Notes: generated by a model from the sequence alone, not told the origin. DNA of 64,000 nt from Clostridium sp. UBA4548 (GCF_002387895.1 NZ_DGLI01000013.1:58220-122219), one strand, 5' to 3'; positions 26,528 to 35,838 are shown, counted from the first letter of the stretch. Numbers and translations are program-made.

Positions 26528-26797
26528 GTGAAATATGTAAAAGTTGAAAGTGTTTTACCTGATAATTTAATTAAGGAAATTCAAAAGTATATTCAAGGTG
26601 AATATATTTATATTCCATCTCCACCAAATACACGAAAAAAGTGGGGAGAGAGTTCAGGTAATCGTGAGTATATAAGAAAGAGAAATGAAGATATATACAA
26701 TAAATATTGCAGTGGATGTAAGATTAAAGATTTAGCAGAAGAATATTATCTTTCAGTTGAAAGTATTAAGAGAATTGTATATAAAAAAAGTTCATAA
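26528..26797 (+). CDS. CD3324-family small HTH protein
   Basis: 89 residues with a GTG start behind AAGGAG. The segment GEYIYIPSPPNTRKKWGESS near residue 24 and the C-terminal helix-turn-helix IKDLAEEYYLSVESIKRIV match the CD3324 group (related to the Mor activator fold) common in clostridia. Probably DNA-binding; target unknown. A terminator follows at once. Confidence 0.85.
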   Translation: MKYVKVESVLPDNLIKEIQKYIQGEYIYIPSPPNTRKKWGESSGNREYIRKRNEDIYNKYCSGCKIKDLAEEYYLSVESIKRIVYKKSS

Positions 26798-26801
26798 GAT
26801 G

Positions 26802-26838
26802 AAAGCTACTACTCAAATTTAGAGTGGTAGCTTTTTGT
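26802..26838 (+). terminator. Rho-independent terminator
   Basis: AAAGCTACTACTC / GAGTGGTAGCTTT stem with one wobble, then TTG; ends the CD3324-like gene. Confidence 0.85.
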
Positions 26839-26901
26839 GTTAAGAAAAATATAGAAATGTTTATAACATCTATATAACCTAAGGCTAGGCTATATAGGTT
26901 A

Positions 26902-27330
26902 CTATTTTATAAATTCAAGTTGGTAGCTTGGCTTTAAATCTAGTGCTGCTCCAAATTTTTGAGAAGCTGTTATAAAACATATAAAAGCTAGAAGTTCAGA
27001 GATCTCTTCATCACTAAATTGAGAGTTTAATGAATGAAAGGCTTCATCATCGATAATAGAACTTCTTGAAATTATATCTGCAATTTTAGTAGCTATAATG
27101 ATTTTAGAGTCCGTTATATCCTCAGAAGGCTTACCCTTAGCCATACAATACTTGCAGCTATTATTAAAGGCAAGGGTACGTCTTACCTCTTCTTTTAACT
27201 GAGAACTAAAGGTGTTACTTGTAAAAAAACATTCTTCTAAAGCTGACCAATTTTCAAGTATATTTTTATTATGTCCTAACAATTGTTGAAAAGGTGTTAA
27301 TCCTTCTTGTGAATAATTTACTCTTGCCAT
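26902..27330 (-). CDS. AhpD-like / carboxymuconolactone decarboxylase-family protein
   Basis: 142 residues, all-alpha. The redox pair is seen as NSCKYCMAKGKP near residue 58, the CX2C that AhpD-like proteins use for peroxide or disulfide chemistry. AAGGAGGATTATC precedes the ATG. It is divergent from the Lrp-type regulator at 27673, which may control it (inference). Confidence 0.82.
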   Translation of the reverse strand: MARVNYSQEGLTPFQQLLGHNKNILENWSALEECFFTSNTFSSQLKEEVRRTLAFNNSCKYCMAKGKPSEDITDSKIIIATKIADIISRSSIIDDEAFHSLNSQFSDEEISELLAFICFITASQKFGAALDLKPSYQLEFIK

Positions 27331-27591
27331 GATAATCCTCCTTAAATAGACATATGAATAATTAATTGTCTAAGAGTGCTTCAATAAAAATTAGCTAGAA
27401 CATAGCTAACATCACTTCTAAATAAGCATTGTCACTATAACGTTATAACTTATAAATTTTTTCCATGGATTTCTAAGTTAAGACCTTATTATCTTACAAA
27501 TGTTTTTAAAATTTTAAATAAACCAATTCAGATTTAGGTGTAGGACAAAACTTAATTTTGCTAACCTATAATAAAATTATAGCTGCTATGG
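27331..27591. other. Divergent intergenic region, no gene seen
   Basis: About 260 bases with AT-rich promoter-like segments (for example CCTATAAT near 27566) but no gene. Confidence 0.5.
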
Positions 27592-27624
27592 AAATAATAT
27601 TGTATTTCAAGTAGAATATTATTT
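27592..27624. promoter_or_regulatory. Inverted repeat upstream of the Lrp-type gene
   Basis: Perfect 10-base arms AAATAATATT / AATATTATTT separated by 13 bases, 48 bases before the start codon. The symmetry and position fit an autoregulatory Lrp site. Confidence 0.45.
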
Positions 27625-27672
27625 AAAAACAAATATATCAAATAAAATAAATTTTAGGAGAATAAATTACAA

Positions 27673-28122
27673 ATGAAATTTGATGAAATTGATATGCTAA
27701 TTTTGAAGGAACTACAAGAAGATAGTAGATTATCTATAAGGGAGTTAGCAAAAAGAATTAACCTATCACCACCGTCGGTTACTGAGCGGGTTAGAAAACT
27801 TGAGGATGAAGGCATAATTGAAGGATACACAATCAAAGTAAACAAAAAGAAGCTAGGATTATCTATAGACTGCATAATCAAGGTTACCATGAAAAATGGA
27901 GGCTATGAAAGATTTAAGAGGTTTATCAAGGATTATAAAAGAAGTGAATGGTGTTATAGGATTGCTGGGGATGGGTGTTTTTTAGTTAAGTTATCAGTTG
28001 GTGAGCTAAATGAAATAGAAGATTTTATAAATAGTGTTTCTGAATATGCTACAACACAAACCATAGTAGCTTTTTCTGAAGTGGATATTAACAACAGTAT
28101 TGTTAAGTTCGTAGAAAAATAA
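27673..28122 (+). CDS. Lrp/AsnC-family transcriptional regulator
   Basis: 149 residues. The N-terminal winged helix (LKELQEDSRLSIRELAKRIN and PPSVTERVRKLEDEGII) is followed by the RAM ligand/oligomerisation domain with IAGDGCFLVKL. These proteins sense amino acids. TTTAGGAG precedes the ATG. The gene ends in a bidirectional terminator. Confidence 0.93.
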   Translation: MKFDEIDMLILKELQEDSRLSIRELAKRINLSPPSVTERVRKLEDEGIIEGYTIKVNKKKLGLSIDCIIKVTMKNGGYERFKRFIKDYKRSEWCYRIAGDGCFLVKLSVGELNEIEDFINSVSEYATTQTIVAFSEVDINNSIVKFVEK

Positions 28123-28164
28123 AATTCACCTAGAAAACTGAAGTCAGTTGTCTAGGTGAATTTT
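28121..28164. terminator. Bidirectional terminator
   Basis: Perfect 14-base arms AAAATTCACCTAGA / TCTAGGTGAATTTT between the Lrp-type gene and the convergent membrane-protein gene. Confidence 0.88.
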
Positions 28165-28187
28165 AATAATTATCTAGATAAACACTC

Positions 28188-28667
28188 TTACATTTTCCTG
28201 TTATAGTACTTAAAGCTAATAACGTAGGTTATTAAGAAACAAGAAACTATAAACATAGGAACTTGAAATAATATTGGATAAAATATACCTCCTATTAATG
28301 CGGTGGCATATAAGGTAACAATCATTACATAGGAAGCAATGCGAAAGGCTTTATTTCCTATTTCTTGAATTCTTTCATCTGTATTACTTAAGCGACTTTC
28401 TTTTAACTTTATATCGTTACCAAGCAAAAGTTTATTTTTTACCCATAAAGCAGCACCACATATAAATAGACCTACACCAATTCCAGAGTATATACCTAGA
28501 ACGTGGTCACTGATTGATGCTTTCCAGTAAAATTCTGCAGTAAAGCCAATTGCTGCTGTGATAATTCCTATAATCATAAGAATAACCATGATTCTCATAC
28601 GACTTTTTACAACTTCTCTAAATTCTTCATTTGTTTTTGCTGTGGTTGCACATAAAAACCCCTTCAT
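28188..28667 (-). CDS. Four-helix membrane protein, partner of a small XRE regulator
   Basis: 159 residues with about four transmembrane helices (IMVILMIIGIITAAIGFTAE, LGIYSGIGVGLFICGAALW, and two near the C-terminus). Its start overlaps the stop of the XRE gene (28664-28667, ATGA), so the two are translationally coupled. This small-XRE plus membrane-protein pair is common in Firmicutes, but the function is unknown. Confidence 0.8.
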   Translation of the reverse strand: MKGFLCATTAKTNEEFREVVKSRMRIMVILMIIGIITAAIGFTAEFYWKASISDHVLGIYSGIGVGLFICGAALWVKNKLLLGNDIKLKESRLSNTDERIQEIGNKAFRIASYVMIVTLYATALIGGIFYPILFQVPMFIVSCFLITYVISFKYYNRKM

Positions 28668-28873
28668 AAATTCTCATCCTCCTGATCAAAAATAAATACA
28701 TCTTCAATGGATACTCCAAAAAATTGAGCAATTTTGTGTGCTAATACTAAGGAAGCATTGTATCTGCCATTTTCCAGAGATATGATTGTCTGTCGTGTTA
28801 CATTCACTGCATCTGCCAGTTCACTTTGAGTTATTTTTTTTGCTTTTCGTAAATCTTGTATTTTAGTTTGCAA
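28664..28873 (-). CDS. Small XRE-family regulator
   Basis: 69 residues that are almost only helix-turn-helix: DLRKAKKITQSELADAVNVT followed by RQTIISLENGRYNASL, the group that pairs with a membrane protein. The TTG start at 28873 follows AAAGGTAG and gives the usual start for this group; an upstream in-frame start at 28903 falls close to the promoter. Confidence 0.9.
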   Translation of the reverse strand: MQTKIQDLRKAKKITQSELADAVNVTRQTIISLENGRYNASLVLAHKIAQFFGVSIEDVFIFDQEDENL

Positions 28874-28916
28874 CTTATCACTACCTTTCGAAAAGTATAG
28901 CAAGCTTTACAATTTA

Positions 28917-28955
28917 AGTATAGTACGCTTTACATTGAATGTCAAGCATACTATA
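28917..28955 (-). promoter_or_regulatory. Promoter of the XRE/membrane pair with overlapping operator
   Basis: On the minus strand TTGACA (28940-28945) and TATACT (28917-28922) are 17 bases apart. An imperfect inverted repeat TATAGTACGCTT / AAGCATACTATA (28919-28955) covers both boxes, so the XRE protein probably represses itself here. Confidence 0.75.
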
Positions 28956-28969
28956 CATTTATTTTTATA

Positions 28970-29002
28970 AATTAAAACTTAACTACTAGTTAAGTTTTAA
29001 TT
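28970..29002. promoter_or_regulatory. Perfect 33-bp palindrome
   Basis: Arms of 16 bases, AATTAAAACTTAACTA and its exact complement, around a single central C. It lies between the divergent XRE genes, 93 bases before 29096. It has no T-run and is more likely an operator than a terminator. Confidence 0.6.
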
Positions 29003-29095
29003 ACCATATTAAACTAGGAGTCCATTGGTATATAGACTAAAGTGATATATACTAAAGCTATAGGATCCTAGAGTAAATTTATGGAGTGATAATAA

Positions 29096-30211
29096 ATGGA
29101 AAAGTTATTAATAGGAGAAGTTATCTACAGATTAAGAAAAGAAAAGGGAATTACTCAAGATCAACTTGCAAACTTTATTGGTGTATCTACAGCAGCAGTA
29201 TCAAAGTGGGAAAGCGGAATTTCCTATCCTGATATTACTCTACTGCCTGTTTTAGCTACCTTCTTTAATATTACAATTGACACCCTTTTAAATTTTAAAG
29301 TTGAACTTTCAGAAGATGAAGTTATGAACTTGTTTAGTGAATGTGAGAAATTATTTAGTAGTGGGAAGCTAGAAGAGGCTATATATAAGAGTAAGGGTTA
29401 TCTATCAAAATATCCTAATAGCTATTATTTAAAGCTAAGAATAGGCTTTCTCTTTACTATGTATTCTTGGAAAAGTTATAGTGAAGAACAGGGTATGAAG
29501 ATGATTGGCGAGTCTATTGAACTATTTGAAGATGTTTCTAAAAATTGTTCTAACGTAGAATTGTGTGAGCAAGCCCTATTCCAATTAGGTGCATTATATC
29601 CAACAATAGAAGAGGAGGATAAGGCCGTAGAGTGCTTAAATAAAATTAGAAAAAGCCAACTTGATCCTAATTTAATACTTACAAACATATATATTGAAAA
29701 GAAGGAGTTAAAAAAGGCAAGGGAAATATTACAGAGTAATTTATATAAGAATATTAATGAAATTTCTCTAATTTGTTTAGGACTTATAAATTCCTATATG
29801 AAAGAGGAGAAAAAAGATTTAAATATTATAGAAAAATATCATAACTTAGCTCTTAATGTGAAAAAAGCTTTATCACCGGAAGGAGATTCAGTAATAGGAT
29901 TATCCAATGAGTATTTATATTATGCTATAGATTATTTAAAGTTTAATGAAACCTATAAGGCAATTGAAATGCTTGAGCGCATGGTAGAAGATATGAAAAG
30001 AAATGATATTAATAAGATGAGGGAGTTTTCTACAATTTGGTGCTTTAATGAGATTCCCCAAGGCAAGCGTACAATAACTATGAATTTGTATGAGAATATG
30101 TTTAAAATCCTTGAAGGAAAAGAATTTGATTTAATTAGAGATAAAGAAGAATTTACTAAGATACTTAAGGAGTTGAAGAGTTTAGAGAAAATCTCTTTAA
30201 GTTGTGGTTAA
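29096..30211 (+). CDS. XRE regulator with long C-terminal helical (TPR-like) domain
   Basis: Residues 1-~65 form the helix-turn-helix (LRKEKGITQDQLANFIGVST and AAVSKWESGISYPD). The remaining ~300 residues are helical with repeat-like alternation, resembling the TPR sensor part of peptide-responsive regulators. No small signal-peptide gene is evident downstream. A terminator follows at 30243. Confidence 0.85.
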   Translation: MEKLLIGEVIYRLRKEKGITQDQLANFIGVSTAAVSKWESGISYPDITLLPVLATFFNITIDTLLNFKVELSEDEVMNLFSECEKLFSSGKLEEAIYKSKGYLSKYPNSYYLKLRIGFLFTMYSWKSYSEEQGMKMIGESIELFEDVSKNCSNVELCEQALFQLGALYPTIEEEDKAVECLNKIRKSQLDPNLILTNIYIEKKELKKAREILQSNLYKNINEISLICLGLINSYMKEEKKDLNIIEKYHNLALNVKKALSPEGDSVIGLSNEYLYYAIDYLKFNETYKAIEMLERMVEDMKRNDINKMREFSTIWCFNEIPQGKRTITMNLYENMFKILEGKEFDLIRDKEEFTKILKELKSLEKISLSCG

Positions 30212-30242
30212 AATCTATAAAAACAATAAATAGATTTATAAG

Positions 30243-30275
30243 ATAAAAGCATTTCTACTAGGAAGTGCTTTTATT
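30243..30275 (+). terminator. Rho-independent terminator
   Basis: AAAAGCATTTC / GAAGTGCTTTT stem with one wobble, then TATTG; ends the XRE-TPR gene. Confidence 0.75.
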
Positions 30276-30351
30276 GCTATTCTTGCAGTTAGTTTATATT
30301 TTACTAAAGTGATATAATTTTATTAGTATACTAATATGTGGGGGATTAAAA

Positions 30352-31095
30352 TTGGAGAATTTAGACATAAAAATAACTAATAAGCTTAAAGAAAAGATGA
30401 GTATAAATAAAATAACTACAGAATCTCTTAGGTTAGGAATCCTCCTAGCTATCGTAGGAGGATTTTTGGATGCATATACTTACGTTGGTAGGGGAGGTAT
30501 TTTTGCTAATGCGCAAACAGGAAACATTGTACTAGTAAGCATAGAGATTTCAAAGGGCCAATGGATTCAGGCACTGCTTCATATGCCTCCTATCTTAGCA
30601 TTTATAGCTGGGGTAGTGGTTGCTGAGACTATAAAGAAGTCTCCACCAAGGTTTTTTATAAGGGATTCTGTAAGAACTATTTTATTACTGGAGATAGTAG
30701 TACTTTTTATCATAGGATTTGTTCCAAATACGGTACCTAATAGCTTTGTAACTGTTACTATTTCTTTTGTAGCCTCTGTTCAGGTAGCTACCTTTAGAAA
30801 ACTTCATGATTACCCTTATAGTACCACCATGTCCACAGGAAATCTATATTCTGCCTCACAAGCAGCTTATGTTGCTGTAGTGAATAAAGATAAAAAATCA
30901 GCTTTAAAAGCACTAGGGTATTTTACTATTATTTTTTCTTTTGTAGTAGGAGCTTTTTTAGGTGGGTTAACAACATCTTATGTGGGGGTTAAAGCAATAT
31001 GGGGTGCTGCTATTGTGTTAATTCTTGCAGTTACTTTACTTAGCATAAGTGAAACTAAAAGAATCACTACTGGAAGTAATGCTGCAAGTGACTAA
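30352..31095 (+). CDS. YoaK / DUF1275 family membrane protein
   Basis: 247 residues with about six transmembrane helices. Family blocks are VGGFLDAYTYVGRGGIFANA near residue 37, QTGNIVL after it, and the repeated inner motif YSTTMSTGNL near 160. Start is TTG behind GGGGGA. The biochemical function of the family is not known. Confidence 0.9.
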   Translation: MENLDIKITNKLKEKMSINKITTESLRLGILLAIVGGFLDAYTYVGRGGIFANAQTGNIVLVSIEISKGQWIQALLHMPPILAFIAGVVVAETIKKSPPRFFIRDSVRTILLLEIVVLFIIGFVPNTVPNSFVTVTISFVASVQVATFRKLHDYPYSTTMSTGNLYSASQAAYVAVVNKDKKSALKALGYFTIIFSFVVGAFLGGLTTSYVGVKAIWGAAIVLILAVTLLSISETKRITTGSNAASD

Positions 31096-31161
31096 AAGTG
31101 ATAAGAAATATATGTATTTATAAAGGTAGTGAAGTAATTTTATGTTTTAGGGGTGAAGTTA

Positions 31162-31620
31162 GTGTTAAATTGGGTTTTAAGTATTTTATTTATTACTATT
31201 ATTGTAAGAGATTTTAAAATTGCTAAAGAACTATTAATAAAAGCCAAGAAAAAAAACATTGATAAAATATTCCTCTTAATAGGTATTGGTGCATTACTTT
31301 ATATCACTTTCAAATTTGCAAAGATTCCAATACACTATTTCATGGGAATATTAAGTGTGATTTTAATGATAACTAGTTATTTAAAAGAAGGAATAACTCT
31401 AAAAGGCTTTACTTCTATGAATAGAGGTGCACAGTTTATTTCTTGGAATAAGATAAGGAATATTAATATAAATAAAGGTGAAATTATGAAGGTTTCATAT
31501 AGTGGAGAAGGATTTCATCATAATCTTTGCTTTGAAAAAGAGAACTATGATAAGATAGTTGAATTATTAAATGAAAAATTACCTAGTATAGTAATAAACA
31601 TAGACTTTGATTCTATGTAA
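31162..31620 (+). CDS. Membrane protein of unknown function
   Basis: 152 residues: three N-terminal hydrophobic segments (residues 1-75) and a soluble C-terminal part containing ISWNKIRNININKG, which resembles the PH-like tails of small bacterial membrane proteins. GTG at 31162 has GGGGTG six bases upstream and is preferred over the GTG at 31153. Family not recognised with certainty. Confidence 0.65.
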   Translation: MLNWVLSILFITIIVRDFKIAKELLIKAKKKNIDKIFLLIGIGALLYITFKFAKIPIHYFMGILSVILMITSYLKEGITLKGFTSMNRGAQFISWNKIRNININKGEIMKVSYSGEGFHHNLCFEKENYDKIVELLNEKLPSIVINIDFDSM

Positions 31621-31797
31621 AAAGTAGGAATATTGAAATTACAATGAAAACTTATTTATATATGAGTAATATTGGCTGCTTTAAGGCTTTGCACAATAAT
31701 AAAGTACAGAGTTACCTAAAAAGTCTATATCAGTTAAAGATAATAGGAAAAGATGCCTTCTATAGGTTCAAAGAGTTGAAAGGATAACAATTTAAAT

Positions 31798-32481
31798 ATG
31801 AGAATAAATAAGCTACTTAGCAATTACGGAATTTGTTCAAGGAAAGATGCCAATAGAATAATAGAACAGGGAAGAATAATTGTGAACGGAAAGCTTTGTG
31901 AACCTGGTCAGTGGGTAGAAGAATATGATAACATTCTGCTGGACAATGAACCTATTAAACCTAAGGACAAGGTTTATATTGTTTTAAATAAACCCGTGGG
32001 TATTACATGCACTTTAGCAAGGGACGTTAAAGATAACATAATTGATTTTATTAATTATCCAGACTATATATTTCCAGTGGGAAGACTGGATAAGGAATCT
32101 CAAGGGTTAATATTAATGACTAATGATGGAGACCTTGGAAATAAAATTTTAGAATCTGATAATGGGCATGAAAAGGAATATATAGTAACTGCAAATAAAA
32201 CTTTTCATGATAATTTCATAAAAGGTATGAGTGAAGGTGTTGAAATTTTAGGGGTTAAAACCAGGCCTTGTATTATAAAAAGAATAAGTGAAGATACTTT
32301 TTCCATTATTCTCACCCAAGGGCTAAATAGACAAATTAGGAGAATGACAAAAGCTTTTGGATATGAGGTTACTCGCTTAGAAAGGGTTCGAATTATGAAT
32401 GTAGAGCTTAAGGATTTGGAAATAGGCAAGTGGCGAAACCTAACTGAAGAAGAAGTAAGTGAGTTAAGAAGTTATAATTAA
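31798..32481 (+). CDS. rluF: Pseudouridine synthase, RluF-like (RsuA family)
   Basis: Converts uridine to pseudouridine in rRNA or tRNA. An S4 RNA-binding domain (MRINKLLSNYGICSRKDANR) covers residues 1-55; the catalytic aspartate lies in PVGRLDKESQGLIL near residue 100, and GLNRQIRRMTKAFGYEV near 180 is the RluE/F-type block. AAAGGA precedes the ATG. Exact target position is inferred from family likeness only. Confidence 0.88.
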   Translation: MRINKLLSNYGICSRKDANRIIEQGRIIVNGKLCEPGQWVEEYDNILLDNEPIKPKDKVYIVLNKPVGITCTLARDVKDNIIDFINYPDYIFPVGRLDKESQGLILMTNDGDLGNKILESDNGHEKEYIVTANKTFHDNFIKGMSEGVEILGVKTRPCIIKRISEDTFSIILTQGLNRQIRRMTKAFGYEVTRLERVRIMNVELKDLEIGKWRNLTEEEVSELRSYN

Positions 32482-32501
32482 ATAAGTAGAGGTGTTGCAT
32501 A

Positions 32502-33062
32502 GTGTTATTAGATACATTAAGTTATATAGGTAGCAAATTAAATGAAGAAAACATTACTTGGGCTGTAGGAGCATCCATTTTATTAAACCATTATGGCTTA
32601 GTTGATAAACCAAATGATATAGATATTATGGTTCATATAAAAGACATTGAAAAAGCAGATAAGGTTCTGACTTCACTAGGTAAGAAAAAAATACAAGAAA
32701 AGGTGTCGACCTATGATACAGAGTACTTTTATGAATATGTGGTTAATGGCATTGAGGTGGATGTTATGGCAGGAATGGTTATTAATCATGGAGAAGGGGC
32801 ATATAGGTACAAGTTTGATAATGAAGCAATAACAAGTAAGAAAATAATAAATGGAATTGAAATACCGCTTACATCTTTGGAAGATTGGTATGTTTTATAT
32901 CAAGTAATTCCTAATAGAGAGATAAAGGTAAAACTTATAGAAGATTATTTACTAAAAAATAGAACCAAAAATTCGGAGTTGTTGATTAGAGCACTGGATG
33001 GGAATTTGCCAAACAAAGTTAGAAATAGAATAATACAATTCATGAATTCTGTACAAAATTAA
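32502..33062 (+). CDS. Nucleotidyltransferase-fold protein
   Basis: 186 residues with a GTG start. The pol-beta-like core shows the glycine-serine strand WAVGASILL near residue 25, the metal acids in NDIDIMV near 43, and the third acid in EVDVMAG near 85. Relatives include nucleotidyl-transferring toxins and antibiotic-modifying enzymes, but no partner antitoxin is visible. Starts 20 bases after rluF. Confidence 0.75.
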   Translation: MLLDTLSYIGSKLNEENITWAVGASILLNHYGLVDKPNDIDIMVHIKDIEKADKVLTSLGKKKIQEKVSTYDTEYFYEYVVNGIEVDVMAGMVINHGEGAYRYKFDNEAITSKKIINGIEIPLTSLEDWYVLYQVIPNREIKVKLIEDYLLKNRTKNSELLIRALDGNLPNKVRNRIIQFMNSVQN

Positions 33063-33119
33063 ATTTAGGAATTTGCAGTACGAAAGCATAAAGTGAAATA
33101 ATTCTAAGGAGTGATAGAG

Positions 33120-33542
33120 ATGAATTTAAGGATTCAATATGATTGTGTAGGTATAAATTTTCAGCAGATAACCGATATACTTAAAGCTGTTGGAATGGGA
33201 TACTTTGATGCTGAAACTCATAGAAAAGCCTTTGAAAATAGCTATACAGTGGTATTTATTTTTGATAATGAAAAGTTAATTGGCTTCGGTAGGGCAATTT
33301 CAGATGGAGCTTACCAGGCAGGAATTTACGATATTGCAGTTATCTCTGAATATCAAGGGAAGGGTATAGGAAAGGTAGTTGTAGATAATATTTTAAAAAC
33401 CATTCCACAGTGTAATGTGATTTTATATGCTGCTCCAGGAAAAGATGCATTTTATGGAAAGTTGGGATTTAAAAAGATGAAAACTGGTATGGCATTATTT
33501 CTAAATAGTGAGAGAATGCAAGAAAAAGGTTTTATTGAGTAA
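33120..33542 (+). CDS. GNAT family N-acetyltransferase
   Basis: 140 residues; IYDIAVISEYQGKGIGKVVV near residue 67 contains the acetyl-CoA loop, and AAPGKDAFYGKLGFKKM the C-terminal block typical of small GNATs. The ATG at 33120 follows AAGGAG; the GTG at 33111 overlaps that site. Substrate unknown. Confidence 0.9.
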   Translation: MNLRIQYDCVGINFQQITDILKAVGMGYFDAETHRKAFENSYTVVFIFDNEKLIGFGRAISDGAYQAGIYDIAVISEYQGKGIGKVVVDNILKTIPQCNVILYAAPGKDAFYGKLGFKKMKTGMALFLNSERMQEKGFIE

Positions 33543-33739
33543 TAAACTAGCAGTAATTTTATTAAAGATTACCTTTAACAGTGAGGAAGCTTAGGTAGAT
33601 ATTTTAATAAAGATTAATTTTTAAATATATGCTAGCTTATAAACATAAATAGTTATTGTCAAGTTAAAAAGAGAAAATTAATGTATAAGCATAAAACTAT
33701 AGATATAGGTATGACTATAGGATTATTATGGGGGATATT

Positions 33740-34288
33740 ATGTTAGAAATAATTCAAAATAAACTGCCAATTGCAGTTACAGAAGAATATATTATTGACA
33801 GTATAACTAATGATTTTAAAGAGGATCTTTTCAAAATTTACAGCAATGAAAAAGTGGCAAAATATATTGCTAGAAAAACTCATAAATCAATTAAAGATAC
33901 TGAAGAGTTTATAGAACTTATAAAGGAAAGAATGGAAGAAAACAATAATATATATCTAGGAATTTATAGTGTAAGTCCTAGGAAACTTGTAGGAGTTATA
34001 AGGTTAATAAATAAGGAAGACCCCCAGGTTTTAACTATAGGATACGGGCTTAGTGAAGAATACTGGGGAAGAGGAATCATGCCTCTAGCAGTAAACAGTT
34101 TAATTCCACTTGTTAAAGAAGAGGGAACTTATTCAGTTCTTCGTGCAACTATAAGAGATGAAAATATAAATTCTCAAAAATGTATTGAAAAAATGGGCTT
34201 TCAGCTAAGTGGAAAGTTTAAAAAAACTGAAAATGCTCATGGTATAGAAATAGAAAGTGAAAGGTTACTATACTATAAGGAACTTTAA
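33740..34288 (+). CDS. GNAT family N-acetyltransferase (RimJ/RimL-like)
   Basis: 182 residues; YGLSEEYWGRGIMPLAV near residue 95 holds the acetyl-CoA loop, and DENINSQKCIEKMGFQLSGK is the RimJ/RimL-type end. The ATG at 33740 follows GGGGG; the ATG at 33728 overlaps that site. Last of ten GNAT genes in the accessory stretch. Confidence 0.9.
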   Translation: MLEIIQNKLPIAVTEEYIIDSITNDFKEDLFKIYSNEKVAKYIARKTHKSIKDTEEFIELIKERMEENNNIYLGIYSVSPRKLVGVIRLINKEDPQVLTIGYGLSEEYWGRGIMPLAVNSLIPLVKEEGTYSVLRATIRDENINSQKCIEKMGFQLSGKFKKTENAHGIEIESERLLYYKEL

Positions 34289-34633
34289 AATTAAGTTGTA
34301 GACTAAAGCGTGGTAATATTTGTATAATCATTATATAGGATTATATCTATACAAAGACAAGGGATTACTAATGCTTAAGGTAGTTTTTTTTTTTAAATAG
34401 GAATGTGAAGGTTTGAAGCAGGGAAATATAAGAAGGTGTACGTAAAGTGTTTATAGTTAGTCTATAGTATTTATTTTCATATAAGTACTAAAGAAAGGAT
34501 GTGAACCATTAGTAATAGTTGTTTATAAGATAATTCTAAAGCTTACAATAGAAAATAAGATAGGTTTAATGACCTGAAGTATTCTATTAGATTTAATAAA
34601 AGTTATATTACAACTATTCACTAAACAGAGCAT
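34289..34633. other. Intergenic region, no gene seen
   Basis: About 345 bases. A run of 11 T at 34384-34394 is notable but no good stem precedes it. No open reading frame with a ribosome site was found. Confidence 0.5.
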
Positions 34634-35557
34634 ATGGACAACAGAGAATTAAGAAACGAACAAGGACTTACTGAAAGTGAATTTATAAGAGATTATGATC
34701 CCAATAAATATGATAGACCTAGTGTAACTAATGATGTATTAATATTTACCTTAGATGAGCGTGAAGAAGGAAGCAACTCTCCTCATAAGAAGCTACAGCT
34801 TTTGCTTATACAAAGAAGAGATCATCCCTCTATTCACAAATGGGCACTTCCTGGTGGATTTTTAAATATGGATGAGGACTTAATCCAGGGGGCTTACAGA
34901 GAGCTTGAAGAAGAAACAGGAGTAACTGACATTTATGTAAAGCAATTAGGTGCTTTTGGTGATATGTACATCGATAAGGAAAGAACTATTCCAAGGGACC
35001 CAAGAACGAGAATTATAACAGTAGGTAACATCGCACTTATTCCTAAGGATAAGTTACAACCAGAGGCAGGGGATGATGCTGAAAAGGTGATGATGTTTGA
35101 TGTGGAAACTGAGTTTTTAGGCAAAAATGGCTATGAAGAATACTTTACCAAAACTAATATCTTACACCTTACCTCTGAGGATAAAAAAACTAAAATTTCT
35201 TATAAGGTGGAAGAAAAGATTAGTAATGATGCTATGAGAACGAAAGAGGTGAATTATAGCCTTTTAGATAGCAGTACTGATTCCTTAGCAGCGGATCATT
35301 TTAAATTAATATTTTGTGGTTTGAATAGGATAAGAAAAGAAATTGAATACACTCCTATAGCCTTAAACTTGTTGCCTAAAACCTTTACTTTAAAAGCATT
35401 GACTCAGGTTTACGAAGCTATACTTGGAAGGAAAATTGAAAACCTAGAGTGCAAGCTTGGAGATATGATAGTAAAAGTTAAAGATGGTGAAAATAAGACA
35501 GAGAAAAGTTCACAACAATTATATGAGTTAAATGCTAATTGGGAGCATGAGTTTTAG
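34634..35557 (+). CDS. NUDIX hydrolase with NrtR-like C-terminal winged helix
   Basis: 307 residues. The Nudix box is intact (GGFLNMDED then RELEEETGV near residues 75-98), so catalysis is likely. The C-terminal EYTPIALNLLPKTFTLKALT and QVYEAILGR segment is the winged helix of NrtR-type proteins. It is a clear paralog of the regulator at 59405-60295 (shared DRPSVTNDVLIFT, WALPGGF and NWEH endings) but keeps the catalytic residues lost there. The ribosome site is weak. Confidence 0.88.
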   Translation: MDNRELRNEQGLTESEFIRDYDPNKYDRPSVTNDVLIFTLDEREEGSNSPHKKLQLLLIQRRDHPSIHKWALPGGFLNMDEDLIQGAYRELEEETGVTDIYVKQLGAFGDMYIDKERTIPRDPRTRIITVGNIALIPKDKLQPEAGDDAEKVMMFDVETEFLGKNGYEEYFTKTNILHLTSEDKKTKISYKVEEKISNDAMRTKEVNYSLLDSSTDSLAADHFKLIFCGLNRIRKEIEYTPIALNLLPKTFTLKALTQVYEAILGRKIENLECKLGDMIVKVKDGENKTEKSSQQLYELNANWEHEF

Positions 35558-35566
35558 AATTTATAT

Positions 35567-35616
35567 AAAATCTTCTATAGATTAATTTTAAGTTAAAGCT
35601 ATAGGAGATTTTTATT
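35567..35616 (+). terminator. Rho-independent terminator
   Basis: AAAATCTTCTATAG / CTATAGGAGATTTT stem with one wobble, then TTATTTTTA. Confidence 0.8.
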
Positions 35617-35838
35617 TTTAGTTAATGTATAATAATTTTTATTAACTTTAGTTTCTGGAAAGCTTAAAAATATAAGTTGCAATATCATTTTTACATTGCA
35701 AGATAATTTTAGACAACTTATATAAAAGAGAATGCAAATTTGAATTAGGTATATTTATGTAGTATCTTTATTGCATTCTATAAATTAAAAGTTGATATAA
35801 GGTAGCTAGAAAATATAGTAAAGTATTTGGAGGTAATT

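Noticed and set aside
32502..33062. MNT-type antitoxin nucleotidyltransferase
   Set aside because: No HEPN partner gene beside it.
34384..34394. Run of 11 T as a terminator
   Set aside because: No good stem precedes it within 40 bases.
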